Assembly: GCA_024636505.1 (NCBI GenBank)
Contig: JAGXGY010000057.1
Span: 1 to 58,678, forward strand
DNA length: 58,678 nt
DNA from: Methylobacter sp.
Lineage (GTDB): Bacteria; Pseudomonadota; Gammaproteobacteria; Methylococcales; Methylomonadaceae
Reading direction: 5' to 3'
Shown: positions 36,275 to 45,436 of the stretch, one piece after another
Position numbering within the stretch: position 1 is the first letter of the stretch
Layout: the number at the start of each line of letters is the position of its first letter
The notes under the pieces: generated by a model
What the model saw: only the letters and a program-made list of their open reading frames with translations
Databases searched by the model: none
Told to the model about the DNA's origin: nothing
Program-made: the position numbers and the translations under genes

Positions 36275-38635
36275 TTAATATTTGACCGTCAGACCAACGA
36301 AAGCCGAACGACCCATGCCGGCTACGTTTCTGCCCCAAGGCACGGTTACGCTTGCATCAGCTGTTGGATTCATGCCGTAGCGATCGCCCAGATAGGAGCC
36401 TGCCAACGGTTGGTAATACTGCTTATCCAGCACGTTGTCCAGACCGACATCCAGGCGCAGCATCTTCCATTCGTAACCGGTACGGGCATTCAGTAAAATG
36501 TAGGACGGTGTGGTGGTTTCATTTCTGATGGCCTGCACATCGTCCTTGCTGTCAACGAACTGCATTTCCACAGCGCTGTCCCAGCCATCGCGCTTGTGAT
36601 CCAGACTCAGTTTCATATTGAACGGCATCATGTGATAGAGATTGCCGCCATCCATACGTTCGCCGCGCACGTAACTCATGACGGTATGGGTGGAGAAATC
36701 CCCATAGGTTTTATCGCTGAATAAATCCGCGCGGCCGGAAACATCCATACCCCATAAACGCGCATCGTGGTTGGCATATTGCAGATAAACGAATCTTTCA
36801 GTTGCGGCCTGGTTACTGGCGTCACAGCCGCTAGCCATATTGGTAGATCCAGAGCAACGATCCGCATCGATAAAATTATTCACATAAGTAAAGTACGGGG
36901 TCGCCTTGACTTCCCATAAGCTGTTTTTCGGGTCATGAAACTCAGCGGTAAAACTGACAGTGTGGGCAGTTTCCTCAGTCAAATCCATGTTGCCGACATA
37001 GCCGTTACCGTCGCCAAACGCGCCGTTCATGGCCATATCCATTTTACGGGCGCCCCAGGTATAACGCTCGTACAGGTTAGGTGCGCGGTTTTTACGGGCA
37101 TAGCCAAGCTCGTAACCACTCATATTGTTAGGCGTGTATTGAACCAAAGCGCTGACATCAAAGGTATCGGTGTTACGTTCGCGGTCTTTTGCGTTGAAGG
37201 CATTAGCGGCGCTCAGCGAGAATCCTGCACCCGCTGCCATGACTCCACCCAGCAGATTGGGATTATAAGGCTGCACAACTCCGGTATCGGTGTTGGTATG
37301 ATCGTAACGCAGTCCCAATAAGGTATTCCACTCAGGAGACCATCTAGCTTCCCATTCGCCGAAGAAGCCGACCCGGTCACGCTCGGCATTGTTGAGATTG
37401 ACGAAATTTTCCGGCGCCATCATCCAGTAAGCCGTCCGCGCATTTGCCGGCTGGCTCGCAGGAATAGAGGTATTGTTATGGACTGCCGGCCAAAAATCAT
37501 TGATCCGGTTGCTGTGAAACTCGTTACCGATTCTGAAAGTGTCGCGCTCGGTGACCGGTATTTCCGCCTGAATCTTATACCCTAAGTTCCTGCCGCGGCT
37601 TTCCATTGGCATCTGATCATTGGGCGGCGCAAAGCTTCCGCCGCCTGCTGCGTTAAGAAAACGATTATGCTTGTCTTCGCCGATATCCATGCTGTGCTCG
37701 GTGCTTTCGAAGTAGAAATTGCTGTCCAGCGAACCCCAGTCGAATTTTCCCTTATGCGTGATATTGCCAAAAATGCTGTCATTATTGGTCAGGTCCATAC
37801 GCGCATTAGGAAAGTTCTGATACGGAATATGCTGTTGTCCGCCTTTAATGACAACCAGATGATCGTCTGTCCTGAAAGATAAGGAAGCCGCGTGATTCTG
37901 GTTTCGATAGGAGCTGGACTGAACATTGTCGCCATTAGCATCGTTGTAGTTCATGCTTTCGGTATGCGAGCCGGTATAGTCCAGGCGCACGTTTTGATTG
38001 GCAATACCGGCGGCAATACTGCCCCCAAAGGCATCGCCGTTGCTGCGATAAAAGCTCGACGCGCTGCCGTCGAGCAGAATATCCTTGCCGGGTTCGGCAA
38101 AAACCGGATCAAGCGACTCAACGGCAATGGTGCCGCCGATACTGTCGCCGCCCATGCTGACCGGCGTCACCCCGGACATTATAGTGATTTTGCCAATGTT
38201 GCTGCGATCGATATAAGACAGCGGCGGATTCATGTGATTAGCGCATGCCGAAGTAATCGTCATGCCATTCACGTTAATCTTAACCCGGTCGTCGCTTAAG
38301 CCATGAATAACCGGAAGACTCGACACCCCGCCAGATCCGTAGAGACTAACGCCAGGTATATCTTCAAGCAATTTTGCCGTGTCGCTGACCGCAGCCTGTT
38401 TGCTACGGATTTTTTTATCGTCTATCTCCGTTGCATTCAGCGTATTGACCATTGAACGTTGATAGGTAACGGTAACAGGCTCCAGTGTTATCGTCGAAGT
38501 GGATGGATTGATATTGTTGTCTGCCGCCAATACAGTGGGCGCAAAGCATAGCGGTATCAGTGCAATCATTTTGCTGTTGCACAAATATCCGCTGACAGCG
38601 TTTGCGCCGTGCATTTTTTGAATAGATTTTTTCAT
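36275..38635 (-). CDS. oprC: OprC/NosA-type TonB-dependent copper receptor
   Basis: 786 residues. Signal peptide (MIALIPLCFAPTVLA), TonB box LEPVTVTYQ, plug with IPGVSLYGSGGVSSLPVIHGL and NVNGMTITSACANHMNPPL. CANHM (Cys131, Met135) and, in a later loop, EHSMDIG (His314, Met316) reproduce the CxxxM and HxM copper site known from Pseudomonas OprC. C-terminal barrel strand ends SAFVGLTVKY. It imports copper across the outer membrane using the TonB system at 24417. A copper role fits a methanotroph, whose particulate methane monooxygenase needs copper; that is inference from the likely organism. Confidence 0.9.
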   Translation of the reverse strand: MKKSIQKMHGANAVSGYLCNSKMIALIPLCFAPTVLAADNNINPSTSTITLEPVTVTYQRSMVNTLNATEIDDKKIRSKQAAVSDTAKLLEDIPGVSLYGSGGVSSLPVIHGLSDDRVKINVNGMTITSACANHMNPPLSYIDRSNIGKITIMSGVTPVSMGGDSIGGTIAVESLDPVFAEPGKDILLDGSASSFYRSNGDAFGGSIAAGIANQNVRLDYTGSHTESMNYNDANGDNVQSSSYRNQNHAASLSFRTDDHLVVIKGGQQHIPYQNFPNARMDLTNNDSIFGNITHKGKFDWGSLDSNFYFESTEHSMDIGEDKHNRFLNAAGGGSFAPPNDQMPMESRGRNLGYKIQAEIPVTERDTFRIGNEFHSNRINDFWPAVHNNTSIPASQPANARTAYWMMAPENFVNLNNAERDRVGFFGEWEARWSPEWNTLLGLRYDHTNTDTGVVQPYNPNLLGGVMAAGAGFSLSAANAFNAKDRERNTDTFDVSALVQYTPNNMSGYELGYARKNRAPNLYERYTWGARKMDMAMNGAFGDGNGYVGNMDLTEETAHTVSFTAEFHDPKNSLWEVKATPYFTYVNNFIDADRCSGSTNMASGCDASNQAATERFVYLQYANHDARLWGMDVSGRADLFSDKTYGDFSTHTVMSYVRGERMDGGNLYHMMPFNMKLSLDHKRDGWDSAVEMQFVDSKDDVQAIRNETTTPSYILLNARTGYEWKMLRLDVGLDNVLDKQYYQPLAGSYLGDRYGMNPTADASVTVPWGRNVAGMGRSAFVGLTVKY

Positions 38636-38765
38636 TTTTACCTAAATTTTAAGTTGAAAAATAAGGTTAGAATCCTCTAACATCTGGAATAAGAAAGCAA
38701 AAAACAGGCCAATAAATCAACTTATTATTATATAAGAAAATTATAATTTACTTGCCAGTATAGTC

Positions 38766-38816
38766 GCGGCATATGCCGCACCTTGTTTAATTAAACTGTG
38801 TTATATAACACAGTTT
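38766..38816 (-). promoter_or_regulatory. Paired palindromic operator upstream of the copper receptor
   Basis: GCGGCATATGCCGC (38766-38779) and a perfect 24-bp palindrome at 38793-38816 (halves AAACTGTGTTAT and ATAACACAGTTT). The same pair in the same order lies before the other receptor. The core TGTTATATAACA resembles a Zur-type operator, but copper control is equally possible. Confidence 0.7.
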
Positions 38817-38959
38817 GCTTTCTTGTTTATGCCGTTTCCCATCCTAGCGAGCCACAGGTCAAGTTCACAAACGCTCAATCGGTTGAAGCGCGGCGGGCAC
38901 ATATATCCCGCCCGGCTTGACGGGCCAAGCGATTGCTGAATACCGGCATCGCTGTCGCT

Positions 38960-39024
38960 GTCCGACAGGCCCATTCACGACAAACCATAAGTCGCCGATT
39001 CCGTCGGCGGTCAGCCTGTCGGAC
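38960..39024. repeat. Nested inverted repeat in the receptor/DAHP-synthase gap
   Basis: GTCCGACAGGC (38960-38970) pairs with GCCTGTCGGAC (39014-39024); inside, CGCCGA (38993-38998) pairs with TCGGCG (39004-39009). The surrounding stretch 38870-39090 is GC-rich and unlike the AT-rich flanks, and lacks a family-like ORF, so it may be a MITE-like insertion. Confidence 0.5.
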
Positions 39025-39157
39025 GATAAATGGGGCGGCGCCTCGCTGGCGCAGCACCCAGATATACTGACATGTCTGGCAAGAACTCACAAAAGCAGTT
39101 TAAAATCGGTTAAAATGATAAATTCTGACAATAATCCTGTAACGGGTTGAAAGCGTA

Positions 39158-40246
39158 ATGCATACAAAATATAACACCGACGACTTGAGAATTTGCGGGA
39201 CTAAGGAAGTCATAGCCCCTGTTCAGGTCCATACCGAAATGCCGATTAGCGAGGCGGCGGCGCAAACCACTGCACTGGCCCGGCAAGAGATACACAAAAT
39301 ACTGGCCGGCCTCGATGACCGTCTGGTCGTGGTAGTCGGGCCCTGCTCGATTCATGACCCGATCGCAGCGCATGAATATGCCCGGCTGCTAAAAACAGTT
39401 AAAGACGAATTGGCCGATGATCTGGTGATCGTCATGCGGGTCTATTTTGAAAAACCGCGCACCACCGTGGGCTGGAAAGGCCTGATTAACGATCCTGATC
39501 TGGATTCCAGTTTTAACATCAACAAGGGCCTGCGCATCGCCCGGCGCTTGTTGCTGGATGTGAACGAAGCGGGCGTTCCGGCGGCCACCGAATATCTGGA
39601 TTTGATCACGCCGCAATATATTTCCGACCTGATCGCCTGGGGCGCCATCGGCGCCCGGACCACCGAAAGTCAGGGTCATCGCGAATTGGCTTCGGGCGTG
39701 TCCTGCCCTATCGGCTTTAAAAATTCCACCGACGGCACTATAAAAATCGCTATCGATGCGATAGGCGCGGCGATGAGTCCGCACCATTTTATCTCGCTGA
39801 ATAAAGCGGGTCATTCGGCGATTTTCTCCACCACCGGCAATGAAGACGTGCATATCATTTTACGCGGCGGCAATGACCGTCCTAATTATGATGCGGTCAG
39901 CGTGGAACAGGTCGCCGAAGGTCTGGTCAATGCCGAGCTGAGGCCGAATATCATGATCGATTTCAGTCATGCCAATAGTTTGAAACAATGCCAGCGGCAG
40001 TTGATCGTCGGCGACGATGTCGCCGAACAAATCGCGGGCGGCGACCACCGGATTATGGGCGTGATGATCGAAAGTCACCTTAAGGCAGGCAGCCAAAAAG
40101 TTGTTGAAGGACAGCCGCTGGTCTACGGCCAAAGCATTACCGATGCCTGCTTGTCCTGGGACGATACCGTTCCGTTATTAAGAGAGCTGGCGGCAGCCGT
40201 GCAACAACGCAGAACCGTGGACACCAGCCGGAGTTTAAGCCGATGA
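39158..40246 (+). CDS. 3-deoxy-7-phosphoheptulonate (DAHP) synthase, class I alpha
   Basis: 362 residues. [39 protein letters not shown] (PEP binding, Lys), [16 protein letters not shown] and [14 protein letters not shown] identify an AroF/AroG/AroH-type enzyme, the first step of aromatic amino acid synthesis. Metal ligands Cys in GPCSIHD, His in SHPH-equivalent and Glu/Asp are present. Which feedback isoenzyme (Phe, Tyr or Trp) it is cannot be told. The stop codon overlaps the thiSG start by 4 nt, so the two share a transcript. Confidence 0.95.
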   Translation: MHTKYNTDDLRICGTKEVIAPVQVHTEMPISEAAAQTTALARQEIHKILAGLDDRLVVVVGPCSIHDPIAAHEYARLLKTVKDELADDLVIVMRVYFEKPRTTVGWKGLINDPDLDSSFNINKGLRIARRLLLDVNEAGVPAATEYLDLITPQYISDLIAWGAIGARTTESQGHRELASGVSCPIGFKNSTDGTIKIAIDAIGAAMSPHHFISLNKAGHSAIFSTTGNEDVHIILRGGNDRPNYDAVSVEQVAEGLVNAELRPNIMIDFSHANSLKQCQRQLIVGDDVAEQIAGGDHRIMGVMIESHLKAGSQKVVEGQPLVYGQSITDACLSWDDTVPLLRELAAAVQQRRTVDTSRSLSR

Positions 40247-41220
40247 TGATTTATGTGAACGGCGATACCCGCGACTGCGCCGACAACAGCACCGTTGCCG
40301 ATGTGGTTAGCGATTTGGGACTAACCGGCAAAAAAATTGCGATTGAATTGAACAAGGAAATTTTGCCATTTCAGCAATACTGCAGCCAAATATTGCAAGC
40401 CGGGGATCGTCTGGAAATTGTCCATGCGATTGGCGGCGGACAGGATGATGCTTTGATGCTCGCCGGAGTTAGCTATCATTCACGCTTGCTGGTCGGCACC
40501 GGCAAATATAAGGACATGGAAGAAACCCGTTTGGCTATCGAAGCCAGCGGCGCGCAAATTGTAACCGTGGCGATTCGTCGTACCAATATCGGCCAGAATC
40601 CCGGCGAGCCTAATTTGCTGGATATCATTTCGCCGGACAAATACACCATATTACCCAATACCGCCGGTTGTTATACTGCCGAAGATGCGGTCAGAACCTG
40701 TCGTTTAGGCCGGGAATTGCTCGGCGGTCACAAGCTGGTCAAGCTGGAAGTGTTGGCCGACCAAATAACCTTGTTTCCCGATGTCGCGGAAACCTATATC
40801 GCTGCGGAACTGCTGGTTAAAGACGGCTTCGATGTGATGGTCTACACCAATGACGACCCGATTGCCGCCAAACGGCTGGAAGAAATCGGCTGTGTGGCGG
40901 TCATGCCGCTGGCCGCGCCGATCGGTTCAGGCTTGGGGATACGAAATCCCTACAACATCTTGACCATTATCGAAAACGCCAGAGTGCCGATTTTGGTCGA
41001 CGCCGGTGTCGGCACCGCTTCCGATGCGGCGATCGCGATGGAACTGGGTTGTGCCGGAGTATTAATGAACACCGCCATTGCCGCCGCTAATAATCCGATC
41101 CTGATGGCTTCGGCAATGCGCAAAGGCATCGAAGCCGGTCGCGAAGCATTTTTGGCCGGACGTATGCCGCGCAAGCGTTTTGCCTCAGCCTCATCGCCGA
41201 TAGACGGTTTGTTTTTTTAA
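40243..41220 (+). CDS. thiG: ThiS-ThiG fusion: sulfur carrier plus thiazole synthase
   Basis: 325 residues. Residues 1-66 are a ThiS beta-grasp domain ([12 protein letters not shown] ... EIVHAIGGG); without a stop this continues [22 protein letters not shown] into a complete ThiG TIM barrel with the Schiff-base Lys in HKLVKLEVL and the phosphate motif [13 protein letters not shown]. ThiS is normally free, because its C-terminal Gly-Gly must be adenylated and thiocarboxylated; here Gly64-66 is internal. Such bifunctional proteins exist in databases. Proteolytic release or another mechanism is needed to form the thiocarboxylate. Coupled to DAHP synthase; trmB follows. Confidence 0.92.
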   Translation: MMIYVNGDTRDCADNSTVADVVSDLGLTGKKIAIELNKEILPFQQYCSQILQAGDRLEIVHAIGGGQDDALMLAGVSYHSRLLVGTGKYKDMEETRLAIEASGAQIVTVAIRRTNIGQNPGEPNLLDIISPDKYTILPNTAGCYTAEDAVRTCRLGRELLGGHKLVKLEVLADQITLFPDVAETYIAAELLVKDGFDVMVYTNDDPIAAKRLEEIGCVAVMPLAAPIGSGLGIRNPYNILTIIENARVPILVDAGVGTASDAAIAMELGCAGVLMNTAIAAANNPILMASAMRKGIEAGREAFLAGRMPRKRFASASSPIDGLFF

Positions 41221-41585
41221 TTTCATAGGACTGGCGTCACTGCGATTGGGTGCTGATGCAGCACAATGTTTTTTATAAAATTTTTCACCTGTTTTTATGA
41301 CCATGAAGGACATGAAGATAATGAAGGAAGAGCCAACGCACTTTTTCGAAAAAGGTGCTTGCTTGCGTATGACACTCAAAGCAAGGGATGAAAAAGCTTA
41401 GTTTTTGTGACTTCGTTTCAATATAACACCTAAAGTCAATACCAAGTTCTTCATGATCTTCATGGTAAAAATTCATTACATTTTTTGAAATTAGCACCCC
41501 TGCGATTAAGCTAAGAATTTGGTATAGTGTGGGCGCGAATTTATTCGCACCCACCAATAAATAACCCTAACTATATCAGGCTTAA
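41221..41585. other. Intergenic region with degenerate repeat-like sequence
   Basis: About 365 bases. A minus-strand open frame (41285-41557) contains MNFYHEDHEELGIDF, a phrase I know mainly from dispersed noncoding repeats, and the rest lacks any domain, so I do not call a gene. ATGACCATGAAGGACATGAAG at 41288 and TTCATGATCTTCATGG near 41450 form loose inverted copies. The thiSG terminator is not evident. Confidence 0.35.
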
Positions 41586-41725
41586 CTTAGGAATGAGCAT
41601 GAAACAGTTTGAACAACTCGCGGCGTAAGTTTTCAGCGGGAGTGCAAGCTTTGCTTGCGTTTGCAGGCGAAGCCTGCACTCCAGCTATTGGCAACTTGCT
41701 CACGTTATTTTGTGCACGTTCCTTA
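41586..41725 (-). repeat. Dispersed repeat, copy 2, with in-frame palindromic insertion
   Basis: Minus-strand copy of 1807-1898 interrupted by 48 extra bases (41635-41682), a hairpin-forming insert whose ends read GGGAGTGCA and TGCACTCC. The insert length is a multiple of three and adds GVQASPANASKACTPA to the short open frame without a stop. It starts with AGC, which is repeated right after it, consistent with a 3-bp target duplication. Confidence 0.7.
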
Positions 41726-41783
41726 ATGCCGTAAGAACCGGGCTGTGACCCCCCATTAAATCGACTACGACCATTGTATTTTT

Positions 41784-42473
41784 ATGCTTTCTGCCGAACA
41801 AAATCCCTGCCATAGAATCCGCAGTTTTACCCGTCGCCAAGGCCGCATTACCCAGGGTCAACAGTTGGCGCTGGATAGCCACTGGGACAAATACTGTCTT
41901 GACCCTGAGATCGACTATGATTTCAGTCAGGTTTTCGGCCGTGTCGCGCCATTGATTATTGAAATCGGTTTCGGCACCGGCGACAGTCTGGCAAAAATGG
42001 CGGCGGCCAATCCGGAAAACGATTATATCGGCATTGAAGTGCATAAACCGGGCGTCGGACATTTGCTGCTGCTGCTGGATCAGCAAAATCTCACCAACGT
42101 CAGAATCTATTGCCACGATGCCATTGATATTATGGAACACAAGATTAAAGACAATAGTCTGACGGGGGTGCATTTGTTCTTCCCCGACCCGTGGCCGAAA
42201 AAGAAGCATCATAAACGGCGCATCGTCCGCCCCGGTTTTGTTGAATTGCTAGTTCGGAAACTACGGCCGGACGGCTATTTTCATGCCGCAACCGATTGGC
42301 AAAATTACGCGGAACACATGTTAGCGGCATTGTCGGCAGGAATCGGCATCCGCAATGCCGGCGCAACCGGCGACTACTGCGAACGCCCGGAATACCGGCC
42401 GCTGACAAGGTTTGAGCAGCGCGGCATCCGTTTAGGGCATGAAGTATGGGATTTGATTTTTAGCAAGGAATAG
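41784..42473 (+). CDS. trmB: tRNA (guanine-N7-)-methyltransferase
   Basis: 229 residues. SAM motif LIIEIGFGTGDSLAKMA, IGIEVHKPGVGHLL, HDAIDIMEH and the diagnostic VHLFFPDPWPKKKHHKRRIV with C-terminal ATDWQNYAEHML and TRFEQRGIRLGHEVWDLIF. Methylates G46 of tRNA. The order thiG-trmB is common in gammaproteobacteria and supports a vertical, not acquired, origin for this stretch. Confidence 0.97.
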   Translation: MLSAEQNPCHRIRSFTRRQGRITQGQQLALDSHWDKYCLDPEIDYDFSQVFGRVAPLIIEIGFGTGDSLAKMAAANPENDYIGIEVHKPGVGHLLLLLDQQNLTNVRIYCHDAIDIMEHKIKDNSLTGVHLFFPDPWPKKKHHKRRIVRPGFVELLVRKLRPDGYFHAATDWQNYAEHMLAALSAGIGIRNAGATGDYCERPEYRPLTRFEQRGIRLGHEVWDLIFSKE

Positions 42474-42527
42474 ACATGGATGGGGTGGCGGCGCGCCGCC
42501 GAAACCCATCATGCAAGCTTGAGCCTT

Positions 42528-44456
42528 TTATCGATCTATATCCAATTGCATAGCATGAATGATAATAGCCAGCTCATCGCGCTGCCGGTTTAACGGCTCC
42601 AGCTCCGCTTCAAGGCTGGCAATGTTTTCGATAATACTGCCTTTTGACTCGTTAATTTTTCTCAACATGTGCAAACGGCCTTCAATTTGTTTTTTATGAT
42701 CCTTAATCTGATGCATCAGAGGCGTTAATACCCCGTTACTCCAGGCGGTCGCATCGGCATTTGCCTGTCTAAGTATGTTTCTGGCTTTGGCTATCAGCGT
42801 GCTGTAAAGCTTATTGATCACCACGCTTTGTTCCGACATCGTGGTTTTAGTGCTGGAGCGAAATACGTCGCCTTCATCAAAAATCTGCTCCAACGCAATC
42901 TGATATTGTTTGATCGAAAACAGCTGCGGCTCTATCTCCTTAAAGCCGTATTCATCCTTAAATTTTTTGTGTATTGCCTTGACCAGTCGCCGCGTTTCAT
43001 TGGTAATATCGACAGAATCCTGCAACAAATCACGTAACTCATCAAATAATTTACGGATATTCTGCTTCATGCCGTAAGTTGTCAGACTCCTACCCATATC
43101 GTATTTAGTCGTTTTAATAATAGCGTCAATTTTTTCTTTGGCGAATGAATCAATCAACATCTGCGCTTGAACACTAAAAACCTGGCGACTGGCCTGAAAA
43201 TTTTCGACATTGGCTATGTAAAGATTTTGTCGATCGCGCGTCTCCGCCATCAATTTTCCGGTCATATCCTGATTTTGAAAATCGATTTTTCTAAATTCCT
43301 CAAGCTGTGCGACTCCATTTGCCAATGATGTGCCGGTTAAGTTGAAAGACTCATTAACCAGAAAACCAATATGGCGAGTAATCGTTGCCAGCAGAATATT
43401 TTTGCGCTGCTTCAAAATATCATTAGCAAGATAATTTTCTAATGTAGATAACCGGCTTTTTTCCAGCAAAACCTGATCATCCTTAACCTTCGCCAGCAGC
43501 GCTTGTTTGGCTGATACCGGAAAAATAACATTTTCGTTGATTTTTAAAGTCGCTGCCGACAATTTTATTTGCGAATGTATCGAATCGTCATAGCCGTTTT
43601 CGTCGGCAAGATCATCCCACATCGCATCGATTTTATTCATCACTACCGCTAAACCTTGCTTATTGCCGCCCCGATTATGACAAACATGATTGTGCCACAT
43701 CTCCAAGTCGCTTTTAGTCACGCCGGTATCGGCAGCCAGCACAAAAATAATGGCCTGGGCGCTGGGCAACATATTTAAGGTGAGTTCCGGCTCGGTTCCC
43801 AGCGCATTTAAGCCGGGCGTATCCAATATCGACAAGCCCGCTTTTAATAACGGATGGGGGAAACTGATCAAGGCATGACGCCAGCAAGGAACTTCGACTT
43901 TTTCCGGATCGATGATGCCCTGCTCTGCGGCTTCACGTTGATCCCACAAACCTAATTGATCGGCAATGTCTCGATCAACCTGTTTGGTAGCAACCAGCTC
44001 CTTAAAGGCTTCCTGCATTTGCGTCGGCGAACTGCAGTCAAGATCAATCTGCAGCCATCGATCCGGATTTTTTTTAAACTCAGCCAGCGAAATATCTTCA
44101 AGTCGGCTTTCGATATTGAGCAGACGGATATAGTTACCGCCTTTTTCATCATAAAAAATTTCAGTGGGCGACATCGTGGTGCGACCCGGTGACGACGGCA
44201 ACAATCTGATGCCTGTCTCGGCAAAAAACAGGGCATTGATCAGTTCGGTTTTACCCCGAGAGAATTCAGCAACAAAAGCCAAGGTGATTTTGTCTGCTCG
44301 CAGTCCATCAACAATATTTAAAATGGTGTCAGTGCTATGAGCGTCATTCATTCCATAGCGATTACGCCATTGATGATACATTTCTATCGTTTCAACCAGT
44401 TTTGCACGCCATTGCGAATATTCGTGCATTTGCTCTTTAAATTCCATATTCCTCAT
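42528..44456 (-). CDS. Dynamin-like GTPase
   Basis: 642 residues, from ATG 44456 or ATG 44447 (MEFKEQMHEYSQ). GTPase domain: P-loop variant AEFSRGKTELINAL, switch region RTTMSPTEIF, DTPGLNALG (G3) and VVMNKIDAMWDDL (G4). The C-terminal 300 residues are helical with heptad-like segments (EGRLHMLRKINESKGSIIENIASLEAELEPLNRQR). This matches bacterial dynamin-like proteins that bind membranes. It has no partner gene of the same family nearby, whereas many occur in pairs. Its physiological role is unknown. Confidence 0.85.
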   Translation of the reverse strand: MRNMEFKEQMHEYSQWRAKLVETIEMYHQWRNRYGMNDAHSTDTILNIVDGLRADKITLAFVAEFSRGKTELINALFFAETGIRLLPSSPGRTTMSPTEIFYDEKGGNYIRLLNIESRLEDISLAEFKKNPDRWLQIDLDCSSPTQMQEAFKELVATKQVDRDIADQLGLWDQREAAEQGIIDPEKVEVPCWRHALISFPHPLLKAGLSILDTPGLNALGTEPELTLNMLPSAQAIIFVLAADTGVTKSDLEMWHNHVCHNRGGNKQGLAVVMNKIDAMWDDLADENGYDDSIHSQIKLSAATLKINENVIFPVSAKQALLAKVKDDQVLLEKSRLSTLENYLANDILKQRKNILLATITRHIGFLVNESFNLTGTSLANGVAQLEEFRKIDFQNQDMTGKLMAETRDRQNLYIANVENFQASRQVFSVQAQMLIDSFAKEKIDAIIKTTKYDMGRSLTTYGMKQNIRKLFDELRDLLQDSVDITNETRRLVKAIHKKFKDEYGFKEIEPQLFSIKQYQIALEQIFDEGDVFRSSTKTTMSEQSVVINKLYSTLIAKARNILRQANADATAWSNGVLTPLMHQIKDHKKQIEGRLHMLRKINESKGSIIENIASLEAELEPLNRQRDELAIIIHAMQLDIDR

Positions 44457-44602
44457 GGTATGCCTTTTGTTGCTAACAGGATTTTATCAGTTAATCGAAG
44501 CTAATTGCTCCATGCATCGCCCAGCCACGGGGTCGTCAGATGACGGTGACTTTTTTGGATAATTGTAGTTTATATCTAAAGAACTGTTAGCTTAACGAGC
44601 CT

Positions 44603-45247
44603 TTAAATACCGTAAAGTCCCTGATAAGTTTTTATCGTCTTAAGTAAAGACGCATATTGATCGGCATTGCCCGTTAAATAATCGATAATATTTGTCAGGG
44701 TGATGATGGCAACCACCGGCATTGAGAATTGACTTTCAACTTCTGAAATAGCGGAAACATTATTTTGGCCTTTTTCCTGTCTATCCAGCGCAATTAATAC
44801 GCCTGCCGGTGTTGCATGAGCATTTTGTATGATGTCTACCGATTCCCTGACTGAGGTACCGGCAGTGATCACATCGTCAACGATCATCACCTTGCCCTGC
44901 AACGGCGCGCCCACCAAACTGCCGCCCTCGCCGTGATCTTTCGCTTCTTTGCGATTGAAGGCAAAAGGAATATCTTGGCCGGTTAACCGGGCATAGGCAA
45001 TCGATGTGGCACTGACCAACGGAATGCCTTTATACGCAGGGCCGTAAAGAATATCCGCTTTAATATCGGACTGAATCAATGCCTGAGCGTAAAATTCGCC
45101 TAATTTTCCCAGTTGAGCGCCGGTATTGAATAATCCGGTATTGAAAAAATAAGGACTGGTACGGCCCGATTTTAACTGGAATTCGCCGAATTTGAGTACG
45201 CCGCAATCCAGCGCGTAGGAGATAAAGTCTTTTTGATAATCAAGCAT
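44603..45247 (-). CDS. pyrE: Orotate phosphoribosyltransferase
   Basis: 214 residues from ATG 45247 ([16 protein letters not shown]); the longer TTG-initiated form at 45256 runs into the tandem repeat and is not family sequence. The PRPP site is [36 protein letters not shown] and [15 protein letters not shown] are the usual flexible-loop blocks. Converts orotate to OMP in pyrimidine synthesis. Its 5' region, including the ribosome-binding position, is made of heptamer repeats (45248-45324). Confidence 0.95.
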   Translation of the reverse strand: MLDYQKDFISYALDCGVLKFGEFQLKSGRTSPYFFNTGLFNTGAQLGKLGEFYAQALIQSDIKADILYGPAYKGIPLVSATSIAYARLTGQDIPFAFNRKEAKDHGEGGSLVGAPLQGKVMIVDDVITAGTSVRESVDIIQNAHATPAGVLIALDRQEKGQNNVSAISEVESQFSMPVVAIITLTNIIDYLTGNADQYASLLKTIKTYQGLYGI

Positions 45248-45324
45248 AAGGTTCAAGGTTCAAGGTTCAAGGTTCAAGGTTCAAGGTTCAAGGTTCAAGG
45301 TTCAAGGTTCAAGGTTCAAGGTTC
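45248..45324 (-). repeat. Tandem heptamer repeat, 11 copies, abutting the pyrE start codon
   Basis: AAGGTTC repeated 11 times without a mismatch (coding strand GAACCTT), ending exactly at the base before ATG 45247. No Shine-Dalgarno remains in the last 20 bases. Seven-base units alter spacing or phase with each copy gained or lost. Confidence 0.95.
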
Positions 45325-45436
45325 AAGATTTTCTGGTTGCCGCGCTCCCGTGCGGGAATGGCCTACTTGTGCAAATAGCAATATTTTAACGGCGGGAGGA
45401 TGTCAATGCGTATCACCTGCTTTTGGCTTTCATGGA

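Noticed and set aside
38875..39090. Minus-strand 71-residue ORF
   Set aside because: Arg/Cys-rich composition typical of GC-rich noncoding sequence; the DNA is better explained by nested inverted repeats.
41285..41557. Minus-strand 90-residue ORF
   Set aside because: Contains repeat-like phrase YHEDHEE and no domain; likely a dispersed-repeat translation.
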